Shown: positions 1 to 7,071 of the stretch, one piece after another
Numbering within the stretch: the first letter of the stretch is position 1
How the letters are laid out: every line of letters starts with the position of its first letter
Source: Acidaminococcaceae bacterium UBA2453
Lineage (GTDB): Bacteria > Bacillota > Negativicutes > Acidaminococcales > Acidaminococcaceae
Length of the DNA stretch: 9,430 nt
Direction: 5' to 3'
NCBI GenBank assembly: GCA_002342505.1
Contig: DDQB01000080.1
Span: 1-9,430 of the forward strand
Notes under the pieces: generated by a model
What the model saw: the letters and a program-made list of their open reading frames with translations, nothing else
Told to the model about the DNA's origin: nothing
Database searches by the model: none
Program-made: the position numbers and the translations under genes

Positions 1-95
1 TTCCTTGCCATTCGCAAAACGCCCTCGGCAATCGCACAAACTCATTTAATCAGCGCTTCCTTATTTTTTTATGCAATTTTTTACCGGACGAAAGG

Positions 96-1562
96 TCAGA
101 CGTCTTTCTTCCCTGCCGCCGCCAGCATGTCGTGCTTCAGGTTCCACAGTTTTTTCGAAAGGTCCACATTATATTTGTGAGGATTTTCAAACCGCTTCAC
201 TTCGTCCCACAGACCGGCCACTTCTTTCGCGCAATAAGCCTGCAGTTCCTGCAGCGTCGGCTGCTTATACACCAGCTTTCCATTTTTGAAAATGGGTATC
301 TGCAGCACGCGCAGCGTAAAATCTTTCAGAGTGCGCTGCTTCCAGGTCGCTTCCGGATCAAAAATGGTATGAGGCAACGCTTCGGATACGATTTCATCAG
401 CCAGGCAGATTTCATCGGCAATAGCCTTGCCGGTCTTTTTATCATAGAAGCGATACACTTTTTTAAAGCCGGGATTTGTAATTTTTGCTGTGTTTTCGGA
501 AATCTTAATTTTCGGAACGATGGTCCCGTCTTCTTTTTCCACTGCCACCAGTTTATATACGCCGCCGAAGACCGGGCTGCTCTTGCTGGTGATAAGCCGT
601 TCGCCCACACCGAAGGAATCAATTTTCGCCCCCTGCTGCAGCAGATCCCGGATCAGGTATTCATCCAGCGAGTTGGAAACGACGATCTTTGCGTCCGTCA
701 GTCCTGCCTCATCCAGCATGATCCGCGCTTTTTTTGTCAGGTAGGCCAAGTCCCCGGAATCCAGTCGGATGCCAAAGTTTCCTAATTTTTTGCCGCTGGC
801 CAGATATTCCTTAAAGACTTTGATCGCATTGGGAATGCCGCTCTTCAGGGTGTTATAGGTATCTACCAGCAGGATCGCATTGTGGGGATAGGTTTCCGTA
901 TAAAATTGAAAGGCCTCATATTCCGTATCAAACATCTGCACCCAGGAATGAGCCATCGTACCCGTAGCCGGAACCCCGTACAGCTCATCGGTCAGGGTGC
1001 AGGCCGTCGCCGCGCAGCCGCCAATATAGGCAGCCCGCGCGCCGATCACCGCACCGGACACGCCCTGGGCCCGGCGGGAGCCGAATTCCATTACCGGACG
1101 TCCCGCTGCGGAACGCACAATGCGGTTTGCTTTGGTGGCGATGCAGGACTGATGGTTGATGCAAAGCAAAATGAAAGTTTCCATCAGCTGCGCTTCCGCC
1201 GCCGGCGCTTTCACCGTCAGGATCGGTTCGTAAGGAAACACCGGCGTACCTTCCGGCACAGCATAAATGTCGCCGGTAAATTTAAATTTACGCAGGTACT
1301 TCAGAAAATTTTCATCAAAAATTTTCTTGCCGCGCAAAAATTCAATGTCCGCATCGCTGAAATGCAGATTCTTTACATAGTCTATCACATCCGTCAGGCC
1401 GCAGGCGATGGCGAAACCGCCCCCGTCCGGGACGCTGCGGTAAAACACATCAAAGTACGTCTGTTTCTTATAAAATCCATTCAAGAAGTAACCGTTCCCC
1501 ATGGTCAGCTCATAATAATCTGTCAGCAGGGTCAGGTTCTGTTCCGCTATTGTCGGCATCAT
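96..1562 (-). CDS. pncB: Nicotinate phosphoribosyltransferase
   Basis: This cytoplasmic enzyme joins nicotinate and PRPP to give nicotinate mononucleotide, the entry step of NAD salvage (Preiss-Handler pathway), with ATP hydrolysis improving the equilibrium. The 488-residue length suits the Bacillota-type family. Visible family features are the N-terminal LLTDYYELTMG segment (about residues 12-22), the phosphate-binding FGSRRAQG segment (160-167), the GTMAHSWV segment whose His205 matches the histidine phosphorylated in this family, VDTYNTLKSG, the RLDSGDL strand, and a late GVGERLITS motif. Two ATG codons open the frame. GAGGAG at 1568-1573 lies 5 bases from the first and 8 from the second, so the protein may begin at Met2. 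Its own promoter is listed separately. I see no convincing terminator in the 95 bases left downstream. The function is secure; only the exact start is open. Confidence 0.96.
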   Translation of the reverse strand: MMPTIAEQNLTLLTDYYELTMGNGYFLNGFYKKQTYFDVFYRSVPDGGGFAIACGLTDVIDYVKNLHFSDADIEFLRGKKIFDENFLKYLRKFKFTGDIYAVPEGTPVFPYEPILTVKAPAAEAQLMETFILLCINHQSCIATKANRIVRSAAGRPVMEFGSRRAQGVSGAVIGARAAYIGGCAATACTLTDELYGVPATGTMAHSWVQMFDTEYEAFQFYTETYPHNAILLVDTYNTLKSGIPNAIKVFKEYLASGKKLGNFGIRLDSGDLAYLTKKARIMLDEAGLTDAKIVVSNSLDEYLIRDLLQQGAKIDSFGVGERLITSKSSPVFGGVYKLVAVEKEDGTIVPKIKISENTAKITNPGFKKVYRFYDKKTGKAIADEICLADEIVSEALPHTIFDPEATWKQRTLKDFTLRVLQIPIFKNGKLVYKQPTLQELQAYCAKEVAGLWDEVKRFENPHKYNVDLSKKLWNLKHDMLAAAGKKDV

Positions 1563-1582
1563 TTCTTCTCCTCATTCTAAAA

Positions 1583-1591
1583 ATCATACCA
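1583..1591 (-). promoter_or_regulatory. Extended -10 promoter for pncB
   Basis: Read on the minus strand, TGG followed by TATGAT forms an extended -10 element. The predicted start is near 1576, giving a leader of only about 15 bases that carries the GAGGAG ribosome site. No good -35 box lies 16-18 bases upstream, which is tolerable for an extended -10 promoter. A two-tier dyad (1592-1637) ends immediately upstream. Confidence 0.55.
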
Positions 1592-1637
1592 CTGCGCAAA
1601 CTCTGTATCCCTAAACCGGGATTACAAAACAGCGCAG
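1592..1637. repeat. Two-tier dyad upstream of the pncB promoter
   Basis: Outer arms are 6 bases (1592-1597 against 1632-1637, CTGCGC/GCGCAG). Inner arms are 5 bases (1607-1611 against 1618-1622, ATCCC/GGGAT) with a 6-base loop. The outer arm touches the extended -10. It could be an operator, or a hairpin in read-through RNA from the upstream gene. It lacks an adjoining U-tract, so I do not call it a terminator. Confidence 0.4.
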
Positions 1638-1651
1638 GAACATTTTATGTT

Positions 1652-2227
1652 TTAATCCCTGTCAACTTTGACAATTTCCCCGTCATGGGAAATCTGCGCG
1701 GTCACATCTTTCAGGAAACGCTGTTTCCGTTCCGGGATGATCATGGCGCCGGGGCGTCCGTTTTCCTGCAGTTCCTCCGCCTCCGGAATAAAGTTGACCA
1801 GCTGGATGCCGTTGACCGTGCGCACCAGCATATCGATCATGGTATCGCCTTTATTGCAGAACAGGAGCAGGGAGCGTCCTTCCATATCTCCTTTTAAGGA
1901 ACCTACCTTCTTGCGGTCCATGGCATTCAGCACCGTCATACGGGTCTTGGCATAATGCGGCATGATCAGGAATGCCTGCTCTTTCCCGGTGCGAACTACC
2001 ATATAATTTTTCAGGTCTTTCGGTAACATGACGGCGTTCATTTTGCTGTAGATTTTCAGGTTTGCCACCGCCGCCATTACTTTATGATCCGTCAGTTCCA
2101 CAACGGCCCTGTCGCCGCCCAGCACCGCCTGATAATCCGATGCGATTTCCGTTACCTCGCTGTTCGCCGCAAAACCCTGCGCGCAAAAAGCCAGCAGCAT
2201 GAGCGCCATGGTCAGTATTTTTTTCAT
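1652..2227 (-). CDS. Exported protein of unknown family
   Basis: I do not recognise the family. The 191-residue product starts with a classical signal peptide: MKK, a hydrophobic core over residues 4-14, and a likely signal peptidase I site after AQGFA (about residue 20). Cys15 is preceded by Phe, which does not suit a lipobox, so a soluble periplasmic or secreted protein is more likely than a lipoprotein. The mature part is mixed alpha/beta in character, has no cysteine cluster, and carries one cysteine (in LLLFCNKG). The start at 2227 is fixed by AAGGAGG at 2235-2241, 7 bases upstream; a further-upstream ATG at 2248 would put that ribosome site inside the gene. It has its own promoter, lies about 90 bases before pncB, and shows no clear terminator, so read-through into pncB is possible. 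Confidence 0.85.
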   Translation of the reverse strand: MKKILTMALMLLAFCAQGFAANSEVTEIASDYQAVLGGDRAVVELTDHKVMAAVANLKIYSKMNAVMLPKDLKNYMVVRTGKEQAFLIMPHYAKTRMTVLNAMDRKKVGSLKGDMEGRSLLLFCNKGDTMIDMLVRTVNGIQLVNFIPEAEELQENGRPGAMIIPERKQRFLKDVTAQISHDGEIVKVDRD

Positions 2228-2234
2228 TTTCTTT

Positions 2235-2241
2235 CCTCCTT
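2235..2241 (-). promoter_or_regulatory. Ribosome binding site deciding the start at 2227
   Basis: AAGGAGG is a full match to the anti-Shine-Dalgarno sequence, 7 bases before ATG 2227. It lies within the first codons of the longer reading from 2248, so the shorter start is chosen. The shorter form also begins cleanly with a signal peptide. Confidence 0.85.
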
Positions 2242-2284
2242 GAATCACACAGTTTCATTTGCAAAAAGAATCCCTATAAAATTT

Positions 2285-2293
2285 ATTATATCA
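2285..2293 (-). promoter_or_regulatory. Extended -10 promoter for the exported-protein gene 1652-2227
   Basis: TGA followed by a perfect TATAAT, read on the minus strand, is an extended -10 element. Transcription should start near 2278, giving a leader of about 50 bases. The -35 region is weak. A perfect 6-base dyad (TCACAG 2291-2296 against CTGTGA 2322-2327) brackets the spacer and -35 region and could be an operator. Confidence 0.6.
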
Positions 2294-2351
2294 CAGAGCC
2301 GGTTTAAATTCAGCAAAACAACTGTGAAATTACTGTATCATTCAACAAACA

Positions 2352-2377
2352 AGGGTTGCGGCAACCACCGCAACCCT
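2352..2377 (-). terminator. Intrinsic terminator after the rubredoxin / exported-protein pair
   Basis: A perfect 10-base GC-rich stem (2352-2361 against 2368-2377) with a 6-base loop starts 18 bases after the stop codon at 2396. On the minus strand it is followed by TGTTTGTTG, a modest U-rich stretch. The position between a stop codon and the next promoter supports the call. No plus-strand gene ends here. Confidence 0.7.
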
Positions 2378-2395
2378 GTCTCTTTATTTTCTTTT

Positions 2396-2962
2396 TTAGT
2401 TCCACGGATCGTCTTTTGCGGGAATCCGGATCCCTGCCAAAAGTCCCGCGTATTCCCACAGATACCATTCACCGGTAGAAGGTTTCAGCCGCATCGTTAC
2501 AGGACGGGGATTATCCGCTCCCCCGCTCTTTACCCAAAGCTGGGCATAATTTTCATTCTGATAACTGTATGGCGTTTCCGAAACAGTCAGCGTATACGGC
2601 ATACCGGGCGTATAGTTGTTAGCAGGAGTTGCCCCGTCAAAATACGACCGGGCCGTATATTCCTTGCCCCGCAGCTGATCCCGCAGCTGCTGCTTGCTCA
2701 GATTACTCAGCGGCCGGGGTCCCAGCAATTTATCCAGCATGGCGATACCCGCTTCCGCGTCCTCGGTGTACCGTACCAGCGCAGCTACGGCAAAGGCCGC
2801 CGTCTGATGCGGCGTATTGGCCGGCCGGATTTCCGCCGCGGACTTCGGCAACGGATCAAGCGTAACTTTTTTACTTTCCATTGCGTTTACCGCCTTTTCC
2901 ATTCCAAAGGAAAAAACAAATGTCAAAAGCAAAATGCATGACAAAACATGTTTCATTTTCAT
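2396..2962 (-). CDS. Exported small protein, probably of the DUF6935 type
   Basis: The 188-residue product begins with a signal peptide: MKMK, a hydrophobic stretch over about residues 6-19, and a likely cleavage site after AVNA (residue 27). The mature part is dense in aromatic and Gly/Pro motifs, namely MLDKLLGPRPLS, RSYFDGATPANNYTP, VKSGGADNPRPV and a C-terminal WYLWEYAGLLAGIRIPAKD. I recall this pattern from DUF6935, a family of unknown function, but cannot verify it here. The start at 2962 is chosen because GAGGTG (2968-2973) sits 5 bases upstream; the alternative ATG at 2983 adds seven residues and lacks a ribosome site. It follows rubredoxin by about 40 bases with no strong terminator between them, so the two are probably co-transcribed. 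No catalytic residues are evident. Confidence 0.85.
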   Translation of the reverse strand: MKMKHVLSCILLLTFVFSFGMEKAVNAMESKKVTLDPLPKSAAEIRPANTPHQTAAFAVAALVRYTEDAEAGIAMLDKLLGPRPLSNLSKQQLRDQLRGKEYTARSYFDGATPANNYTPGMPYTLTVSETPYSYQNENYAQLWVKSGGADNPRPVTMRLKPSTGEWYLWEYAGLLAGIRIPAKDDPWN

Positions 2963-2967
2963 GACGA

Positions 2968-2973
2968 CACCTC
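2968..2973 (-). promoter_or_regulatory. Ribosome binding site deciding the start at 2962
   Basis: GAGGTG lies 5 bases before ATG 2962 and falls inside the longer frame from 2983, so it supports the shorter protein that opens directly with a signal peptide. Confidence 0.65.
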
Positions 2974-3004
2974 TGCTACACACTGAGATCGTCAGGCGAT
3001 TTTT

Positions 3005-3163
3005 TTATTCTTCCGAAAAATCTTCTTTGGGAGCCGAGCACAGCGGGCAGACCCATTCTGCCGGAACGTCTTCCCATTCCGTCCCTGCCGGTACGCCGTT
3101 ATCCGGATCGCCTTCCGCCGGATCGTACACATATCCGCACACATTGCAAACATATTTTTTCAT
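3005..3163 (-). CDS. Rubredoxin
   Basis: A 52-residue one-iron electron carrier of the cytoplasm, typical of anaerobes. Rubredoxins commonly pass electrons to rubrerythrin, superoxide reductase or flavodiiron proteins in oxygen and peroxide detoxification. The iron site is complete: Cys6-x-x-Cys9 in the YVCNVCGYVYDP segment and Cys39-x-x-Cys42 in WVCPLCSAPK. The aromatic YVYDP and EWVCP segments are standard, and the length matches the family almost exactly. ATG 3163 is preceded by AAAGGAGGAG (3171-3180); the frame is open further upstream to 3358, but that extension is lysine/arginine-rich and not rubredoxin-like. None of the usual redox partners is in this window, so its specific partner is unknown. 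It is followed closely by the exported protein 2396-2962. Confidence 0.97.
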   Translation of the reverse strand: MKKYVCNVCGYVYDPAEGDPDNGVPAGTEWEDVPAEWVCPLCSAPKEDFSEE

Positions 3164-3170
3164 ACTGGTT

Positions 3171-3180
3171 CTCCTCCTTT
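3171..3180 (-). promoter_or_regulatory. Ribosome binding site fixing the rubredoxin start
   Basis: AAAGGAGGAG is a strong Shine-Dalgarno sequence 7 bases before ATG 3163. It decides against the longer open frame reaching 3358. Confidence 0.9.
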
Positions 3181-3272
3181 TCCTCTTCGCTTTTTTAATT
3201 TTTTTACATACGCACGCATCATAAAATCTGACGCTGAAACTACAGGAACCGATTCTATTCCCGCTTTTTATC

Positions 3273-3281
3273 ATTATACCA
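3273..3281 (-). promoter_or_regulatory. Extended -10 promoter for rubredoxin
   Basis: TGG followed by a perfect TATAAT on the minus strand forms an extended -10 element, with no clear -35. The predicted start near 3266 gives a leader of about 100 bases, long for a 52-codon gene. It lies about 75 bases after the stop codon of the metallopeptidase gene, so the rubredoxin pair can be transcribed independently of the RNase R operon. Confidence 0.6.
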
Positions 3282-3330
3282 TAGAACGAATGCCCAGGGA
3301 AATGCAAAAACAAAAGAACTGCGAAAGATT

Positions 3331-3354
3331 CCGCCTCCCGGTAAACCCGGACGG
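3331..3354 (-). terminator. Possible weak terminator of the RNase R operon
   Basis: Immediately after the stop codon at 3355 the minus strand can form an imperfect GC-rich hairpin (CCGG/CCGG core plus outer CCG/CGG, with bulges), followed by a T-rich stretch interrupted by other bases. The position is right for the end of the operon, but the stem is irregular and the U-tract poor. Confidence 0.3.
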
Positions 3355-4128
3355 TCAAAGCATGTAGGAAAGCTTTTCAATTTCTTTACGGCGTTCTTTC
3401 CACTGGGGATAATACAGGTCCATGCGCGCCTTGAATTTTTCCCCGTGTCCTTTTTCCCACAGGTGGGTAAGCTCGTGGGTCACAATGTAACTTAAAAATT
3501 CCGGCGGGAGATGCCCCAGCATCAGATTGATGCAGATGCGGCCCGTCTTAATGTTACAGGTTCCCCAGCGCGTTTTCATCTTACGCACATACCAACTGGA
3601 TTCCCGTTTGCCCACAAGGGAACCGCACCCCTGGAAGATCACCGGCAGAAACGCTTCCATCTGCCGTTTCAACCAGGCCTCCAGGCACTGCTTCCGCCGT
3701 TCCGTGTCAAACTCCGCCGGACAGGCCAGCATCAGCTTCCGGTTTTCCGTCTTCACCGAAGCCATCTGATGTCTTTGCATCATCTCCGCGGCTTCCTGCC
3801 CGCACAGCTGCCGCACCATATCCGGATCTGTCAGGATCAGCAGTTCATAAGCCGTTCCCCAGACATATACCGTCTCGCCTGTTTCAAAGCGGTGGACCGG
3901 CTTCCGCAGGAGCTGCTCTCTTTTTTTTCGCTGCTTTTCGATCCAGCCCAGATTGGCGGAAATAAACTGTTCTATTTCAGACAGGGAAGTATAGTACGGC
4001 GCCGTAATAAACACTTTGCCGTCCGGCGCCTTCAGCCGCAGATACATGCGGCGGATCCTTTTGTACTGTAACAGATACGCTAACTCGCCTAATCGATGCT
4101 CTTCTACTTCACTTTGCCTGCGTTTCAA
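3355..4128 (-). CDS. YgjP/SprT-like zinc metallopeptidase (DUF45)
   Basis: The product (257 residues from this start) matches the YgjP-like metallopeptidase family, formerly DUF45. The signature is the zinc motif HELTH (His218, Glu219, His222) with His228 in the following WEKGHGEKF, plus the upstream family segment KTRWGTCN (185-192) and the VTHELTHL helix. The N-terminal half has the family's GKVFITAPYYTSLSEIEQFI and GWIEKQ segments. It should be a cytoplasmic zinc-dependent hydrolase; the physiological substrate of this family is not well established. The start is uncertain: 4128 is a TTG with no good ribosome site, and no ATG occurs in frame before residue 28, which would cut into the conserved N-terminus. 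It begins about 80 bases after smpB and is probably the last gene of that operon. Confidence 0.88.
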   Translation of the reverse strand: MKRRQSEVEEHRLGELAYLLQYKRIRRMYLRLKAPDGKVFITAPYYTSLSEIEQFISANLGWIEKQRKKREQLLRKPVHRFETGETVYVWGTAYELLILTDPDMVRQLCGQEAAEMMQRHQMASVKTENRKLMLACPAEFDTERRKQCLEAWLKRQMEAFLPVIFQGCGSLVGKRESSWYVRKMKTRWGTCNIKTGRICINLMLGHLPPEFLSYIVTHELTHLWEKGHGEKFKARMDLYYPQWKERRKEIEKLSYML

Positions 4129-4208
4129 TGATCTACCGGTCCTGTTATTTTCTGGTCTTGCAAAGGTTGGGGAATCACGGTCCTAAATTTTCCTGTACGG
4201 CGCTTCAA

Positions 4209-4679
4209 TCATCCTCTGTTCCGTTCTTTCAGCACGCGCTGCATTTCACGTTTCGCATCCCGGTCCGCCATGTCGCGGCGCTTATCGTAAATCTTTTTGC
4301 CGGTGCACAGCGCCAGTTCCATCTTCACAAAGCCGCGTTTAAAATACAACTTCAGCGGAATCAGGGAGTATCCTTTTTCTTTCACTTTTCCCAGCAGCCT
4401 GTCGATCTCCCTGCGGTGCATCAGCAGACGGCGGGTACGCAGCGGGTCGTGGTTGTTATAGTTGCCGAAGTCGTAGGGGCTGATGTGCATATTCATCACC
4501 ACCAGCTCGCCTTTTTTTGTGATGCGCACGAAGCTGTCTTTTAAATTTACTTTTCCCGCCCGCAGCGACTTCACTTCGGTGCCTACCAGCTCCATGCCGG
4601 CTTCCATGGCTTCCACGATGTTGTAATCGTGACGTGCTTTGCGGTTTTCCGTAATAATTTTTATTTTTGTTTCCGTCAT
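4209..4679 (-). CDS. smpB: SsrA (tmRNA)-binding protein SmpB
   Basis: SmpB binds tmRNA, delivers it to ribosomes stalled on mRNA lacking a stop codon, and its C-terminal tail acts as a codon mimic in the vacant mRNA channel. The 156-residue protein carries the family's hallmarks: ENRKARHDY near residue 11, GTEVKSLRAGKVNLKDS, MHISPY, the NHDPLRTRRLLMH segment, GYSLIPLKLYFKRG, and a basic C-terminal tail starting at GKKIYDKRRD. The length is normal and nothing essential is missing. ATG 4679 has GGAGAAACC directly upstream. It lies 58 bases after rnr, a common pairing with functional sense because RNase R degrades the nonstop mRNAs released by trans-translation. The tmRNA gene itself is not in this window. 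Confidence 0.98.
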   Translation of the reverse strand: MTETKIKIITENRKARHDYNIVEAMEAGMELVGTEVKSLRAGKVNLKDSFVRITKKGELVVMNMHISPYDFGNYNNHDPLRTRRLLMHRREIDRLLGKVKEKGYSLIPLKLYFKRGFVKMELALCTGKKIYDKRRDMADRDAKREMQRVLKERNRG

Positions 4680-4737
4680 GGTTTCTCCAAAAAACTATTT
4701 CTTTTTATGTATATTCGCCGCAAATTATTTTTTTCCT

Positions 4738-7050
4738 TTATCTTCTTCTGCGTTTTTTTCTGTGACCGAATCCAGCGTACTTATTTCCACCGATACCGCC
4801 TTTTCCCCGTTTCGCATAGGGACGGCCTGTCTTTTTGGCTTCATTTCGTACGCTGCTGCTTCCGCTGCGGCTGCCCAGCTGCGTTTTAATGTAATCCCGC
4901 ATGCCTTCGTTTTCCCCTGCCATGATGAAATCGATACTGCGGTCTTCCATGTTGACCTGCAGCACTTCGATCTCTACCGTATCGCCCAGCCGGTAGGTGT
5001 TTCCGGTATGGGTGCCGGTCAGGCAGTAGCGGTCTTCCACAAACTCATAGTAATCGTCCGTCAGGCTGGACATATGCACCAGCCCTTCCACCCCGTTGGG
5101 CAGTTCCACAAACATACCGAAGGAAGCCACGCCGGAGATGACGCCTTCAAAGGTTTCCCCGATGTGCCCCAGCATATACTCCGCTTTCTTTAAATCCACC
5201 GTTTCCCGTTCCGCTTCCGCCGCATTCCGCTCCTGCGCCGAAGAATGCTCCGCCATGCCTTCCAGGCTTTCCGCTGCCAGCGCAGGCAGATGCCGCGTCA
5301 GGTCCGGGTCCTTCAGCCAGGCGTGCAGGAGCCGGTGCACCAGCAGATCCGGATAACGGCGGATGGGCGACGTAAAGTGACAGTAATATTCCGCCGCCAG
5401 CCCAAAGTGCCCGATATTCTCCGTCTGGTACACTGCCTGCCGCATGCAGCGCAGCGCCACCGTGTTCACCAGCCGTTCCTCGGGACGTTCCTTCATTTCC
5501 GCCAGCGCGTCCTGCACATCTTTGGGACGCACCATCCCGTTTTTGGAAATGCGAAGCTTCACATTAAAACTCTGAAGCAGCTTCGCCAGCCCTTCCATCT
5601 TATCTTCCGCCGGCGTTTCGTGGACGCGGTACACGCAGGGCCACTGCATCATGGTCAGATGCCGCGCCACCGTCTCGTTGGCCGCCAGCATAAATTCTTC
5701 GATGATGGCTTCCGGCAGACCGTGGATGCGCTGTTTGATCTCCAGCGGTTTGCCTGACGCATCTAAAATCACTTTCTGTTCCGGCAGATCAAACTCAATA
5801 GCGCCCCGCCGCGCCCGCTTTTTCTGTAAAACGCGGCACAAATCCCGCATCTCTTCCAACATGGGCACAATGTCCGCAAATTTTTCGCGCGCGTCTTTGT
5901 CGCCCTCTTCCAGAATGGAGCGCACCAAATTATAACTGAGGCGGTGATGGGAATGAATCACCGCCGGGAAAATTTTATATTTTGCCACCTTGCCTGTGTC
6001 TGCTTCGATTTCCATCTCACAGCCCATGACCAAGCGATCCTCGTTTTCATTCAGACTGCAGATTCCGTTGCTTAACCGCTGGGGCAGCATGGGCAGCACC
6101 CGGTCCACCAGATACACGCTGGTCCCCCGCTCCTCCGCTTCCTGATCCAGCAGCGTCTTTGCCTTTACATAATAACTCACATCCGCAATGTAAACGCCCA
6201 ACAGGTAACGCCCGTTGGGAAGCCGGCGCACATAAACCGCGTCGTCCAGATCCCTGGCGTCCTCGCTGTCCACCGTCACCACCGGGTAATCCCGCCGGTC
6301 TTCACGTCCTTTCCAGTCTTTCGCCCGGATCTCTGCCGGCACCCGGGCCGCCGCCCGCTTCACATTGTCGGGAAAATCCAGCGGCAGATCATGCTGCTTG
6401 ATGATGGAAAGGATCTCCAGCCCCGGATCTCCCACATATCCTAAAATTTCCACCACGCGGCCTTCCGCGCTGCGACGGTTTTCCGTAGGCCACTCCGTAA
6501 TTTCCACGATGACCTTCTGGTTGTTGGCTGCGCCGCCGAAATTTTTCCGCAGAATATAAATATCGCCGCCGATCCGTTTGTCGTCCGGCGTTACAAACGC
6601 GAAATCCATCGTGCGCCTGAAGACGCCCACGATCCGCGAGTTGGCGTGTTTGATAATACGGATGATCTCCCCTTCCGGACGGCGTCCGGGGACGCGGCTG
6701 TCTACCCGCGCCATGACCCGGTCATTGTTCATGGCGCCGTGAATTTTACGGGGCGGGATGAACACGTCCGGCCGGTTCCCTTTGTTATCGGGAATCAGGA
6801 AACCGAAACCCTTGCTGCTTAACTGGAACCGTCCCGCTACCAGGCCCATCTTTTCCGGCAGGCCGTAGGTATCAAACCGGGTCTTGACGATATAGCCGTC
6901 CTGTTCCAGATTCAGGATAGCGTCCCAGAATTCATGCATGGGTTCCTCTTTCACCGGAATGGCGAAGATCATCTCTTCCGCCGTCATGGGCGCATAGGAT
7001 TCCCGCTGCATGAACGCCAGGATTTTATCTTGCAACGACAACTTAACCAT
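4738..7050 (-). CDS. rnr: Ribonuclease R (3'-5' exoribonuclease)
   Basis: RNase R is a processive 3'-to-5' exoribonuclease of the RNB/RNase II family that degrades structured RNA, including nonstop mRNA during trans-translation. The 770-residue length fits the family. Domains in order are an N-terminal winged helix (about 1-70), cold-shock domain 1 (about 72-130, with KGFGFLIPDNKGNRPDVFIPP), cold-shock domain 2 (about 140-215), the RNB catalytic domain (about 250-590), the S1 domain (about 640-715, with FEGVISGVASFGMFVELPNG), and a basic tail ending in KKRRRR. The active-site cluster DSEDARDLDD places Asp261, Asp267, Asp269 and Asp270 where E. coli RNase R has its four metal-binding aspartates. 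ATG 7050 is preceded by AGAAGGA about 9 bases upstream. It is 21 bases after the thioesterase gene and just before smpB. Confidence 0.97.
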   Translation of the reverse strand: MVKLSLQDKILAFMQRESYAPMTAEEMIFAIPVKEEPMHEFWDAILNLEQDGYIVKTRFDTYGLPEKMGLVAGRFQLSSKGFGFLIPDNKGNRPDVFIPPRKIHGAMNNDRVMARVDSRVPGRRPEGEIIRIIKHANSRIVGVFRRTMDFAFVTPDDKRIGGDIYILRKNFGGAANNQKVIVEITEWPTENRRSAEGRVVEILGYVGDPGLEILSIIKQHDLPLDFPDNVKRAAARVPAEIRAKDWKGREDRRDYPVVTVDSEDARDLDDAVYVRRLPNGRYLLGVYIADVSYYVKAKTLLDQEAEERGTSVYLVDRVLPMLPQRLSNGICSLNENEDRLVMGCEMEIEADTGKVAKYKIFPAVIHSHHRLSYNLVRSILEEGDKDAREKFADIVPMLEEMRDLCRVLQKKRARRGAIEFDLPEQKVILDASGKPLEIKQRIHGLPEAIIEEFMLAANETVARHLTMMQWPCVYRVHETPAEDKMEGLAKLLQSFNVKLRISKNGMVRPKDVQDALAEMKERPEERLVNTVALRCMRQAVYQTENIGHFGLAAEYYCHFTSPIRRYPDLLVHRLLHAWLKDPDLTRHLPALAAESLEGMAEHSSAQERNAAEAERETVDLKKAEYMLGHIGETFEGVISGVASFGMFVELPNGVEGLVHMSSLTDDYYEFVEDRYCLTGTHTGNTYRLGDTVEIEVLQVNMEDRSIDFIMAGENEGMRDYIKTQLGSRSGSSSVRNEAKKTGRPYAKRGKGGIGGNKYAGFGHRKKRRRR

Positions 7051-7071
7051 ATGTAAAAATCCTTCTTAGCT

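Noticed and set aside
1..95. A gene or terminator at the left edge
   Set aside because: No reading frame with a ribosome site and no clear stem with U-tract is visible; the region is too short to judge.
132..1580. Long plus-strand frames (217 and 232 codons) antisense to pncB
   Set aside because: The minus-strand product is an unmistakable nicotinate phosphoribosyltransferase; the antisense frames show no recognisable domain and arise from its codon bias.
2084..2941. Plus-strand frame of 285 codons
   Set aside because: It lies antisense to two genes with signal peptides, ribosome sites and a terminator; it crosses that terminator and a promoter, and has no ribosome site of its own.
3511..4071. 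Plus-strand frame of 186 codons
   Set aside because: It is a shadow of the YgjP-like peptidase gene, whose zinc motif and family segments are clear on the minus strand.
4129..4208. tmRNA (ssrA) or other RNA gene after smpB
   Set aside because: The gap is only 80 bases, far too short for tmRNA, and shows no tRNA-like ends or tag reading frame.
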